From Colletes latitarsis (taxonomy: Eukaryota; Arthropoda; Insecta; Hymenoptera; Colletidae), in NCBI RefSeq assembly GCF_051014445.1, contig NC_135137.1, positions 25,917,501 to 25,981,500 on the forward strand: a DNA stretch of 64,000 bases. Direction: 5' to 3'. The notes under the pieces were generated by a model that ran no database searches, had not been told where the DNA came from, and saw only the letters and a list, made by a program, of their open reading frames with translations. Each line of letters begins with the position of its first letter. Position 1 is the stretch's first letter. A program made the position numbers and the translations under genes. Positions 48,248-57,935 of this stretch are shown piece by piece.

Positions 48248-48470
48248 TGTAAGGATGCGAGGGATGATTACAGGCGTGTGATCGGACTCAATGATTTGGA
48301 CACTTTAAACTTAACGATAAAAAATATATTATTTAATATTACGATAAACTATTTGAAACAAGGTACATAAAAGACGTAAGCGTAAAAATCATAAGCGACT
48401 TCTCTCGACCAAAGTTTCATGCAGAGTGTCTCTTTCTGCTTTCGAAGTCGAACCCTCTCGATTCCTATCT
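48248..48470 (+). repeat. Interspersed repeat R, copy 2, cut by family 2
   Basis: Matches 22471-22695 through GATTACAGGCGTGTG, CACTTTAAACTTAACGAT and CGTAAAAATCATAAGC. Similarity stops at a TA where a family 2 element begins, whereas copy 1 continues, so the family 2 insertion broke this copy. Confidence 0.65.
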
Positions 48471-48959
48471 ACAGGGTGTCCACGCTAAAGTGTGACAGTC
48501 GCGATATTTCAATAACTATTGATGATACGAAAAAGTTGTTTATATGTAAATTGCAGGATAAAATGGGATCTTTATTTTGGCGTAAACGAAATTTTTTTTA
48601 TGTTATTAATTTAAGAGATATGATGGTGAAGTTTCGTTTTTTAAATAGAACTATATATTTTCTTTTGGATCACACGATAGTGCTTTTCAAGACGAATTTA
48701 TTAAGATTTAATGTATTCACCCCATTTTTACTAGTTTTCAAGATATGACGCTTAGAAATTTGCTGATTTTCAGCGGAGACGTCTCGACTTTAGTAGTAAG
48801 CCATAAAAGTGGTCCTATTGTTGCGGTATTTGACTCTGCCTGTTGAAACCGATAGCAAGGGTCTATACTCGCAACGGGAGGCCTGAAAAGTAAGAAATAT
48901 TGTCCATCACGGCCTAAGTTTGCCGCATCGAGGATGGTATCATTAATAATTTGGATGGT

Positions 48960-49152
48960 TGGAACATTTATCCAAGTTTTTTCATCATACAACAAGAGTT
49001 ACAAAACACCGCTACGAAGCACTGCAGATTTAGAAAACAGAGTTCAAACTGTGTGTAAAAATATTCCAACGGACATTCTAATAAACGTGGAAAAGGAGTT
49101 TGTAAAACGAATAGAAACATATATTTCAAACAGTAGGAGACACGTAGAATAA
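48960..49152 (+). pseudogene. IS630/Tc1-type transposase C-terminus in family 2 loop
   Basis: The frame ends with YKTPLRSTADLENRVQTVCK, then NIPTDILINVEKEFVKRIET and YISNSRRHVE. This strongly resembles the C-terminal tail of the insect IS630-like transposases (DDE_3-type proteins), where 'vY.t.p.t..eLk.rI..ac..i...ml..v...f..Rl..ci...GgHfE' follows the last catalytic glutamate. The catalytic domain itself is absent. The remnant shows that family 2 descends from an autonomous element of this group by internal deletion, and explains its TA duplication. Confidence 0.7.
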
Positions 49153-49567
49153 ATTTTTTGTATAATAAAATATTTTCAGAAATTAAAATTAAGTTATGTC
49201 TTTATGCCTACCTTCAGCTAAAACATTTAAATAAATGTTCCAACCATCCAAATTATTAACGAAGCCATCCTTGATGCGGCAAACTTGGACCGTGATGAAC
49301 AATACTTTCCATGTTTCTTACTCTTCAGGCCTGCCGTTGCGAGCGTAGACCCTTGCTATCGGTTTCAACAGGCAGAATCAAACACCGCAACAATAGGACC
49401 GCTTTTATGACTTACCACTCAAGCCGAGACGTCTCCGCTGAAAATCAGTTTTCTAAGCGTCATATCTTGAAAACTAGTAAAAATGAGGTGAATACATTAA
49501 AGCTTAATAAATTCATTTTGAAAAGCACTATCTTTATATTCTATCTCATGGTCCAAAAGAAAATATA

Positions 49568-50229
49568 CAGGGTGTTCGGTCACCGCTGGGAAAAATTTTA
49601 ATGAGAGATTCTAGAGACCAAAATAAGACGGAAATCAAGAATATCAATTTGTTGATGGAGGCTTCGTTAAAAAGTTATTGACGTTTAAACTTCCGCCAGT
49701 ACTGAATTTTTTTCCAGAAAGTGGGTAGGATTTCGGGGGTAGGTCTATTCACCAAAAATTATTGTAGTTGACCCCTGCAACAGAAAATAATTTTTCCAGA
49801 ACGATTTTAAATTTTTTAATTTTGTCGAAAAATTTCGCACCTCCTCGAATTTTTTTTATCGAAAGTGGGTAGGATTTCAGGGGTATGTGTAATGACCAAA
49901 AATGATTGTAATTGACCCCCACAATCGAAAATAATTTTTTTAGAACGATTTGAGTAATTTTTTTTTCGCCGAAAAATTTCAGCACCTACCTGATTTTTTT
50001 TCTCGAAAGTGAGTAGGATTTCAAGGGTATGTGTAATGACCAAAAATGATTGTAATTGACCTCCACAATCGAAAATAATTTTTCTAGATCTATTTAAAAT
50101 TTTTGAATTTAATTGTTAATAACTTTTTAACGAAGCCTTCATCAACAAATTAGTATTCTTGATTTTCGTCTTATTTTGGCCTCTAGAATCGCCCATTAAA
50201 ATTTTTCCCAGGGGTGGCCGAACACCCTG
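49568..50229 (+). mobile_element. Family 1 MITE, copy K, nested in family 2
   Basis: A 662-bp element with both termini and three core units spaced about 145 bp apart (GAAAGTGGGTAGG near 49717 and 49861, GAAAGTGAGTAGG near 50005). The flanks GAAAATATA and TATAGTTC fuse, with one TA removed, into GAAAATATATAGTTC, exactly the sequence of the other, uninterrupted family 2 arm at 48650. Confidence 0.92.
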
Positions 50230-50274
50230 TATAGTTCTATTTAAAAAACACAACTTCACCATCATATCTTTTTT

Positions 50275-50986
50275 TGTTACGGCGCGAAATAACAATTAGG
50301 ATTTATTCTGTGTTGTAGCGTAACAGTAAACTCATAAAGCCAGTGGATGTAGAGTCACACCCTCCATAAACAGTCAAGTCTTTTGCTTACAACTAAATGC
50401 CATTAAGGCAGCTATTTAATTAGTAAATTCACTTATATACATCTGCATGGTCCTCCAAGTCCAGGCGTTCTATGACTTTACTACCTGCAATAACATCGAA
50501 AACCGGTGCCACATGTTTTATAGCGAGTTAGGTATCGCATGAAACATCTAGGCACCAAGCACTGATCTGGGCCCGTAGCCGCCTCGCGGAAAACCCCAGA
50601 CGAGGGAAAATTATTAAAAATAACAGCTACGTGCCGTCTCCCACCGACGAACTTCGCCGCCAAAATAATTGGCCTGAATATTAGTAATTTTTAACCAATC
50701 TAAGACCGAAGCTTTCTCCCATGGCCTTGGGTACGCCCATGGCGAGGTTAGTTTCTTGGGCAACTTTGGCCCAAACAGCAATATTATATTCTAGACTTTG
50801 TACATTTCGGCTATCCGACGAAGAATAAATAGCTTGGTTGTTACAATATTCGACTGATTATGATTAACGTATATTACCTTCCGTATCCCACAAATATTCA
50901 CTCGTCATTAAAGTTGACGTGTGAAGTTGAGCATATCAGAAAGTTTCCTTCGCAAAATTAAAATTAGTTTGCTCAACCTCTCAACA
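50275..50986 (+). mobile_element. Possible solo LTR (712 bp) inside family 2 arm
   Basis: Comparison with other family 2 arms shows extra sequence between CATATCTTTT and AAATTTATAAC. The insertion starts TGTTACGGCGCG and ends CTCAACA (TGTT/AACA ends, as in LTRs) and holds an AATAAA polyadenylation-type signal near 50824. No target duplication is clear, since the junction is in T and A runs. No protein-coding potential is recognised. Another kind of insertion is not excluded. Confidence 0.5.
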
Positions 50987-51113
50987 AAATTTATAACATA
51001 AAAAAATTTGCGTTTACGCCAAAATAGAGATCCCATTTTATGCTGCAATTTACATATAAACAATTTTTCGTATTATCAATAGTTATTGAAATATCGCGAC
51101 TGTCACACTTTAG

Positions 51114-51729
51114 ATATAGAATCATATGAACATATTTATAACAGTGAGTTTGAAGTTTCTTCATTTCTTTGTACTTATACAGCCCGCTTTTTGTAAATTC
51201 ATATAATAAATTATGGACCTAGATTCTACAGTATTTTTAAACTTATTTTAAGTGAATCGAAAAATGTATGATAATTTTTCATATAAGTTTCCACCTGTTA
51301 GTTATTGTTCTGTCCATCGTCTTAATCGATATTTTGATAAAACATGCCTAAATTAGTAGTACACTTTTTTCGCTGGTCGATACTCCCTTAACTTTTTGTT
51401 GTTCTGAACACTGTCAATATTCTTATAGTATTCAATAACCTATTTCTATATGAAATATTAACAATATTTTGGGGTTCTGCGTTTACATTTATACATGGCT
51501 TATCATTATCTTTAATGACATAGATCATAAGCATCCTAATGATCAAGAAATGTTTCCTCAAACAGTTCAAATGTATTAAATTCCTATATACTATGAAAGA
51601 GTAATGTTTGTAAATCTTCCTTTACTAGCTTCTCTGCATTAATAAGTCTAAAATAAACATGTTGGCTAGTGTAACCGATTTTAAAAACAGTGCAAACGTA
51701 CAAGAAGGTACAGGAGATTTATGTTAAGC
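51114..51729. other. Unassigned AT-rich sequence
   Basis: No gene or repeat recognised between the end of the family 2 element and the gag-like fragment. Confidence 0.4.
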
Positions 51730-51950
51730 GTTACTTTCGAGATGTACACGAATTATTACCTACATTTAATGCAACAGAATTGACCGTGAACATTGAATAC
51801 GCAACTCTGTACGCATGGGATAACGTTGCGCGTAAATATTATGTTTTAGCAAAATTAGGTATGGCACGAAAATGGCGCGATAGCGTTCTGTCTCAACAAT
51901 GAGCGTGGAACGAATGGAAGGATTTATTAAAGGAGTGTAAGAGGATTCAT
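51730..51950 (+). pseudogene. Retrotransposon gag-like fragment
   Basis: The frame reads ELLPTFNATELTVNIEYATL, YAWDNVARKYYVLAKLGMAR and KWRDSVLSQQ, a stop, then AWNEWKDLLKE. This follows the pattern of insect Gypsy-type gag proteins ('lp.Fd....ltv..wi..ve..a.lY.Wdd......a...l.G.A..W.dsl.....W..wk..l'). No zinc knuckle or pol follows, so only this piece is called, and the superfamily is uncertain. Confidence 0.45.
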
Positions 51951-52984
51951 TAAGCATTTGTAAGAAGATTTTTGGGAAAATTTTTCAAGAATAAATTTTC
52001 GAAATAGATTATGGGAATACAAGGAATATGTATCTGAATGAGTCCAGGCAACAAACACAGAAAAGTATGCTGAAAATCCTCAGCATACAATTCTCTTAGA
52101 AATACAATTTTCTTCTTATTTTATTCTCAGTTGTAATGAATGGACGTTTTATATGTAATAAATGAAGAGCAAAAACTTGGTATACATTGATATTAATACA
52201 TGTTATTATCACAGAAAATGATTATGATCAAAATTTAATTATTTAGAGGAAAAAATTTTATTTAAAACTTTACGATAAAATAAATTACTTTGGTAATTCA
52301 AGATAATTCATTGAAGTAAATTTATTGAATTATTAATTAAAATGTTCAGCTACCCTTGAAATAATCTCATTGTCAATGTAATTTGTTTAAAAGATGAAAA
52401 TAGTAAATAATGCATGGTACTTTGACTCGGAAAATTACCAGCCGCGAAATGCGTACTTCAAAACACGAAAAACAATATTATCAATAATATCATCATTGTA
52501 TAATAACTGTAATCAAAAGTAAAAATTCATATTATAAATATTATTGTATAATTTCATTGTAATTAATATTCACATTTTAACATTACTCAATTACATGCCA
52601 ATATTCATTTTATATGAAGCATTTATGCGTTAGAAAACACGGAGTACAAGAAGACCCTAGCCTGTAATAAATAATAGAAAAGTAGAAGTTACTTTTATCT
52701 ACGATTACTGTACTCGCTAAAGGGCCCACGTATGCAATCAGTCACCCGTGTCGATTCGGACCTTTCGTACTACGACATGATTGCAGATCACAATGGAGAA
52801 CAAAAATGTCAATAACTCACCAATTGTAGAAACGATCGAGTAATATCTTGATGGTGAATCGATGTCCATGCTGTTGTTGTTGTTGTTCGGTAGAAGACGT
52901 TTTAATTTGATCATGTCAATTTGTTTAAAGAAACATTTATTAAAATATTTAATTTATACTGCTTTTCAATATCTTTAATTCTAA
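51951..52984. other. Unassigned AT-rich sequence
   Basis: No gene recognised. A short (TTG)n tract lies at 52870-52888. Confidence 0.4.
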
Positions 52985-53520
52985 ATTCTGTCTTGGCAAT
53001 TACGGTTTAGCTGGAATTATTAACACCATTACAACGTTCTTTCATTCTCATGAATAAATAATTTAAATTTCGCTTGCTCTATGTGATTTTTCAAACACTC
53101 CTTACATTGTATTTTATAAACAGGGTTATAGTTACTAAATCTATTTGATTCATCTTTACCTAATTTGACTAGACGATTCATTTTACTCTGTGGTTTAAAG
53201 GTACTCTTAAACGTAGTTTTCAACCCATTCAAATTAGCTTGAAAACAAGCGTACAAACGGAAAGATAACATATTTGGTCATTTATTTTTGTATGTTTTGA
53301 TTATTGTCAAGAGTTGCATTGATTGCAATTGGTTGAAAACTATTCTGCTTTCTGTAAATGTCTAAAATTCTTTTGTTTAGAAGTTTATAAGTAATATTAA
53401 TCGGGGAACTATTGTGCACTAAAAGTTCTTTAACTACTTTGATATTCTTATCGTAAAATTATTTATACGATAAAAATCGTTGAATATGAGTCGTAGTAGA
53501 ATTTTCATTGTACACAGGAT
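52985..53520 (-). pseudogene. Penelope-like element C-terminal fragment (GIY-YIG region)
   Basis: From high to low coordinates, the minus strand reads KVVKELLVHNSSPINITYKL and LNKRILDIYRKQNS, resembling the end of the Penelope RT ('LL..NsyP..fi.k.i.krl..iy'). After a stop and frameshift it reads SNYNPVYKIQCKECLKNHIE, QAKFKLFIHENE. That corresponds to the start of the Penelope GIY-YIG endonuclease ('vVYKi.C.dC...YiGQT.r.L..Ri.EH'). The motif is degraded: glutamate replaces the glycine of 'IGQT'. No terminal repeats were found. Confidence 0.58.
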
Positions 53521-54149
53521 TTAAGAAAGAATTATACATAAAATGTTATGTTCACTTTTAAATGCATATGTTGCGTTTACACATAACTGCACTATACACG
53601 ATTACAAAATTAAACAAATAAATAGGCAGAAACCTAATATATACTGTATACATACAACAAACAAATACACATGTATACATGCAAACAAACAAGAATAGAA
53701 TTTTTATTTCGCGCGTAGAATAGACGCATGTGTGTTTCACTTTACCAAATGAGTATGTTCAATTTTTACATTTTATATTATATTTAGTGCTATTGCTGAT
53801 ACAAATGTAACAACATTCTAAATGTATGTGGTGGTGGTTCTGGTATTACTTATTTTTCTTGGTTTCTTGATCTATTAATGTCATAATTATATATAAATAA
53901 TTGTTTCGTTAATTATTTCAAGCAATAATTTCCTTTTCTATAAACACTTTCATAACCTAAGTAATTTTTGCTTTCGGGTAATGAAATCAACAACGAAATT
54001 TGTTTCATCAATTTATTATTCGAAGCTCAAAAATTATCGACCAATCAAATTAGTTGCACTACGTTCAGTCACACGGATTGTTTTTTTTTTTTTTTAAGTA
54101 ATGGTTTAACGTCGCATCAACAACTTGGTTATTAGCGACATCGGCACAA

Positions 54150-57100
54150 TTAACAGTATTTATAATAATTTACTGAAAAGTCCAGTTTCTCTAAGAAATG
54201 AGAGTACGATCCGCATTTTTTGACCGACGAGGTTGTCTTCGAACTGAGGTTCCAAACTATGTTGCATACGGGTTCCTGTTGTATTTGGAACAGCTTATTA
54301 CGAGGTGTTGTCATTCTCATTGTCATTGTCATTCTCTCCAAGCACTTATCACATATAGGTGCAGAGTCCCGTGACAATAAGTAAGAATGAGTCATTCTAG
54401 AATGTCCGATTCTTATGCGTGTAATTATCACTTGTTCCCTTCTAGGTGCCATTAATTTCTTTTCTTCAGTAGATTCATCAAAAAAACTCACAGTAAATCT
54501 TTTAATATGAGAAGGAGCTTTACATATCCATTCTTCTTCCCATTTCATTTTTAGTTTCATTTTAATTTCTTTTAGAAGGTCATCCATGGTAAAAAGATTT
54601 TGAATTCCTGCTGCTAGACTGGTGGCCACCTCCTTAGCTGCAGCATCAACTGTGTCGTTACCTTGTATTCCAACATGTGATGGAATCCATACGAATACTA
54701 TTTCTTTATTCTGCTTGACTGCTTCGGCATTAGATTCTATTATATATAACATGTTGTCATCCGTGTGTGACCGGTTTTGAATCGCTGTTAAGACATTTTT
54801 AGAGTCTGTAAAGATGGCTATTTTTTTATCCGGTGCCTCATAAGCAAACTGAACTGCTCTCTTAATTGCTAACAATTCTGCTGTGTATCCTGATGCGAAA
54901 ATCGGTAGTTTAATCTTGAGGGTGGAAGAAGAGGCGAAAATTGCACAGCCCGTTCCTGAATTAAATTTTGATCCATCGGTATATATATGTAGGTAACCAT
55001 CATACTCACTAATAATCTCGTTGGCTAAAGATAAAAAGATATCTGGGTTGGTTTCCGACTTTTTGTATATCTCGAGGTCATTACGAATTTTGAGGGGAGG
55101 CAAAGTCCAAGGAGGGTATTTAGGTAATCTTCTGAGGTTAGGGTGGTCTAATTTGATATTTAGTTCATTTTCATAACTACGGATTTTGTAATAGAGAGGT
55201 TTAGGTGCACTTACACGCAGTAAAAATTTGGCATGATTTCGATTTGAAAAGACATTTTGATAAACCGGCTTGGTAGGAGAGGCAGCAGACTTTATGGCAT
55301 AAGAAATGCTAAGTAATTTTCTTCTGAAACTGAGAGAAGGTTCATTTGCTTCCTTTAATATACTTAGGATAGGGCTCGTTATGTACGCTCCAACAAATAT
55401 TCTTAGTCCTGTATGGTGAATTGCATCAAGTTTCTTAAGAACAGATTGTTTTGCTGAACAATATATAATTGCGCCATAATCTAATTTTGACCTAATAGTA
55501 GCTTTGTATGTCTTCATTAAAATTTCTTTATCAGCACCCCAATTATTGGCTGCAAGAACCTTCAAAAAGTTTAAACGTTTGGTGCAGTCATTTTTGAGGT
55601 TCTCTACGTGAGCTTTCCATGTTAATCTGCTGTCAAAGGTTAACCCGAGTATTTTGATAGTGTTAACTTGTTGAATTTCAGTGTTTCCTAGGTAGAGTTT
55701 GATTTCTGGAGGTTCACGCTGTTTGGAGAAGGTTATTTCTGCTGTTTTGGAATTTGAGAATTTAAAGCCGGACACTTTTGACCACTCATACAGTTTATTT
55801 AGTGTCGTTTGTAAAATGTGCTGGGTTGTTTCAGGATTTCTTCCTTTGCAGAGAATTGAGAGATCGTCAGCATAGAGAAACGCTTTAACCGGCAGATCTA
55901 CTATAGATAGAACTTGGTTGATTGCAATTAGGAATAAGGTAACACTTAGAACCGATCCTTGAGGGACCCCATTCTGTAGCACTATTGGATGTGAAAAACA
56001 GTTACTGATTCGGACTCTAATACGTCGTGTTTCTAAAAAATTTTCAATAAAGGAAAATATATTGCCGTAGAATCCATAATTTTTAAGAATCTCTAATATT
56101 CTTTTCCTGCAAGTTAAATCATACACTTTTTCAATATCCATTGATATTAATGTTGTATGCTGGTTATTTAATAGAGAATCACAGATGTTTGCATGTATAT
56201 TAATGAGTTGATCATAGGTAGAGAAAAAGGATCTAAATCCGCTTTGGTAAGGCGATATTACATTATTAGATTCAAGAATCCACTTTAATCTGTTGTTGAT
56301 AACTTTCTCCATTAATTTACATAAAGTATTTGTTAAAGATATCGGACGATAACTGTTTGGTGCTGTGGGTGACTTCCCAGGCTTCAGAATAGGAACAACT
56401 ATAGCATCCTTCCAGCCTTCTGGAAAGACATTTTTTTCCCATATATAGTTAAATAAATTTAAGATGTAGTGAAGTCCACTATTCAGAAGATTAATTAGTA
56501 GTTTGTTGGGGATCCCGTCTGGGCCTGGACTAGTGTTTTTACACTTGGCAAGAACTGTAGTAAGTTCTTCAAGTTTGATAAGATCATTAATGCACGCAAG
56601 ATTCTCTATATTACTTTCAAAGGATTTGTTATGTTCTCGATTTAAGTAGCTATTTCTGTGAGATATGAATTGTGCATCGTAGTTAGCATCACTGGAGTTT
56701 TCTGCAAATGATTCAGCTAACATATTAGCTATTTCTTCCCGATCCGTAGTAATAGAGAGGTCTGGTTTACAAAGAGCGTTTATGTTATTTGCAATTAAAG
56801 ACCCTTTGATTGATTTTAATTTATTCCAGATTATCTTTTGAGGAATTGAGCCGTTTAAAGTTGCTAAATAATCAAGCCACGATTGTTTCTTACTTTCTTT
56901 GATAATTTGTCTGGATTTTGCTCTGCATTTTTTGAAAAGAATTAGGTTTTCTGTAGTCTTATTCCTTTTATATTTGTTAAACGCGTGTTTAGTATTTCTT
57001 ACTGCGGTCTCGCAAGATTTGTTCCACCATGGGACGATATTGCCGTTTCCTATTAACCCTGGCTTGGTTTTTGGAATGGACTGGGAAGCTGCGGCGTTGA

Positions 57101-57917
57101 TCATAGTTACCAATTCATCTAATAAGAAGTCAATTGGAAACATGCAGTCTATAGTTGGTTGTACTAAAAGGGGGGTATTTAAATCTATTAATCTGCGGTA
57201 TTCTCTCCAGTCTGCCGATTCAAATTTATAGCGAGAAAGTGTCGTATACCTCTGTTTATTATGACCAGAGTGAAATTTACTTACAATAGGGAAATGATCG
57301 CTATCGTATAAGTCAGACAACGTTTTACTTTCAATGTTGCATGCGATATTTGCGCTGCACATTATTAGATCAATATTGCTGAATGATTCGTTTGCAGTAC
57401 TGAAATGGGTCCAGTTTGTGTCATTAAGAAGAATTATATTATGGAACGATATGACCTTTTCTAATATTTTACCTCTCGGATCAGTTCTTCTTGACCCCCA
57501 TAGACTGTTATGACTATTAAAATCTCCTGTTATTACGTAAGGTTTCGGTAGCGCTCCTATAACATTATTTAACTCATTTTCATCAAGTTGATAGCTATTA
57601 GGAATATACATATTACAAATATGAAACGGAGGGGAAGTGTGTACTTTAGCTGTCACTACTTCCATGTTGGAGTTAATAAGTACACTTTCACTATAAATAG
57701 AGTTTTTTATGAATATAGCAGCACCTCCGCTTGCACTTGATGAATTACGATTTTTGTAAAAGGCGGTATAATTTTTTATTTTTGCAACGTGGTCAGATTT
57801 AAAGTTGGTTTCTTGTATGCAGAGAATATCTGGTTTATATTCATTAATAAGGATTTGAAGGTGCGGTAGTCGTCGGTAAAAACCATTGAGATTCCACTGT
57901 AGGATTGTAATTGTCAT
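54150..57917 (-). CDS. ORF2: endonuclease / reverse transcriptase / RNase H polyprotein
   Basis: A 1255-codon frame. Residues 1-215 are an APE-type endonuclease that nicks target DNA: N9 in LQWNLNG, E36 in QET, D132 and N134 in TGDFNSHN, D183 in NIDL, and D207-H208 in SDH. The reverse transcriptase spans about 455-760: FPEGWKDAIVVPILKPGKSP, YRPISL, motif A with D594 (SMDIEKVYD), GVPQGSVLS at about 650-658, and the catalytic YADD at 682-685. RNase H spans about 977-1095: D981 (YTDGS), E1014 (TAEL), D1038 (FTDSK) and H1081 with D1091. After C1189-C1192 the frame is wrong: the H-x4-C half of the terminal zinc motif and the true tail lie in other frames (see findings). The start MTITILQWN directly precedes the endonuclease, which supports it. 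It acts by target-primed reverse transcription with the ORF1 product. Confidence 0.93.
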   Translation of the reverse strand: MTITILQWNLNGFYRRLPHLQILINEYKPDILCIQETNFKSDHVAKIKNYTAFYKNRNSSSASGGAAIFIKNSIYSESVLINSNMEVVTAKVHTSPPFHICNMYIPNSYQLDENELNNVIGALPKPYVITGDFNSHNSLWGSRRTDPRGKILEKVISFHNIILLNDTNWTHFSTANESFSNIDLIMCSANIACNIESKTLSDLYDSDHFPIVSKFHSGHNKQRYTTLSRYKFESADWREYRRLIDLNTPLLVQPTIDCMFPIDFLLDELVTMINAAASQSIPKTKPGLIGNGNIVPWWNKSCETAVRNTKHAFNKYKRNKTTENLILFKKCRAKSRQIIKESKKQSWLDYLATLNGSIPQKIIWNKLKSIKGSLIANNINALCKPDLSITTDREEIANMLAESFAENSSDANYDAQFISHRNSYLNREHNKSFESNIENLACINDLIKLEELTTVLAKCKNTSPGPDGIPNKLLINLLNSGLHYILNLFNYIWEKNVFPEGWKDAIVVPILKPGKSPTAPNSYRPISLTNTLCKLMEKVINNRLKWILESNNVISPYQSGFRSFFSTYDQLINIHANICDSLLNNQHTTLISMDIEKVYDLTCRKRILEILKNYGFYGNIFSFIENFLETRRIRVRISNCFSHPIVLQNGVPQGSVLSVTLFLIAINQVLSIVDLPVKAFLYADDLSILCKGRNPETTQHILQTTLNKLYEWSKVSGFKFSNSKTAEITFSKQREPPEIKLYLGNTEIQQVNTIKILGLTFDSRLTWKAHVENLKNDCTKRLNFLKVLAANNWGADKEILMKTYKATIRSKLDYGAIIYCSAKQSVLKKLDAIHHTGLRIFVGAYITSPILSILKEANEPSLSFRRKLLSISYAIKSAASPTKPVYQNVFSNRNHAKFLLRVSAPKPLYYKIRSYENELNIKLDHPNLRRLPKYPPWTLPPLKIRNDLEIYKKSETNPDIFLSLANEIISEYDGYLHIYTDGSKFNSGTGCAIFASSSTLKIKLPIFASGYTAELLAIKRAVQFAYEAPDKKIAIFTDSKNVLTAIQNRSHTDDNMLYIIESNAEAVKQNKEIVFVWIPSHVGIQGNDTVDAAAKEVATSLAAGIQNLFTMDDLLKEIKMKLKMKWEEEWICKAPSHIKRFTVSFFDESTEEKKLMAPRREQVIITRIRIGHSRMTHSYLLSRDSAPICDKCLERMTMTMRMTTPRNKLFQIQQEPVCNIVWNLSSKTTSSVKKCGSYSHFLEKLDFSVNYYKYC

Positions 57918-57935
57918 AAAACAATAAAGGATTTT

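Larger units (their letters stand above)
48472..51113 (+). mobile_element. Family 2 long copy with two nested insertions
   Basis: It begins CAGGGTGTCCACGCTAAAGT after TA. The arms (about 500 bp) are inverted copies, and the inner ends meet near 48975 and 49235 around a loop of about 260 bp. The right arm contains family 1 copy K (49568-50229) and a 712-bp insertion (50275-50986). The last about 17 bases of the right terminus are missing (it stops at CACTTTAG). Without the insertions it is about 1.27 kb, twice the copy at 4476/8332. Confidence 0.85.

Noticed and set aside
56899..57231. 110-codon plus-strand frame opposite ORF2
   Set aside because: Antisense shadow of the I-like ORF2 with no independent support.
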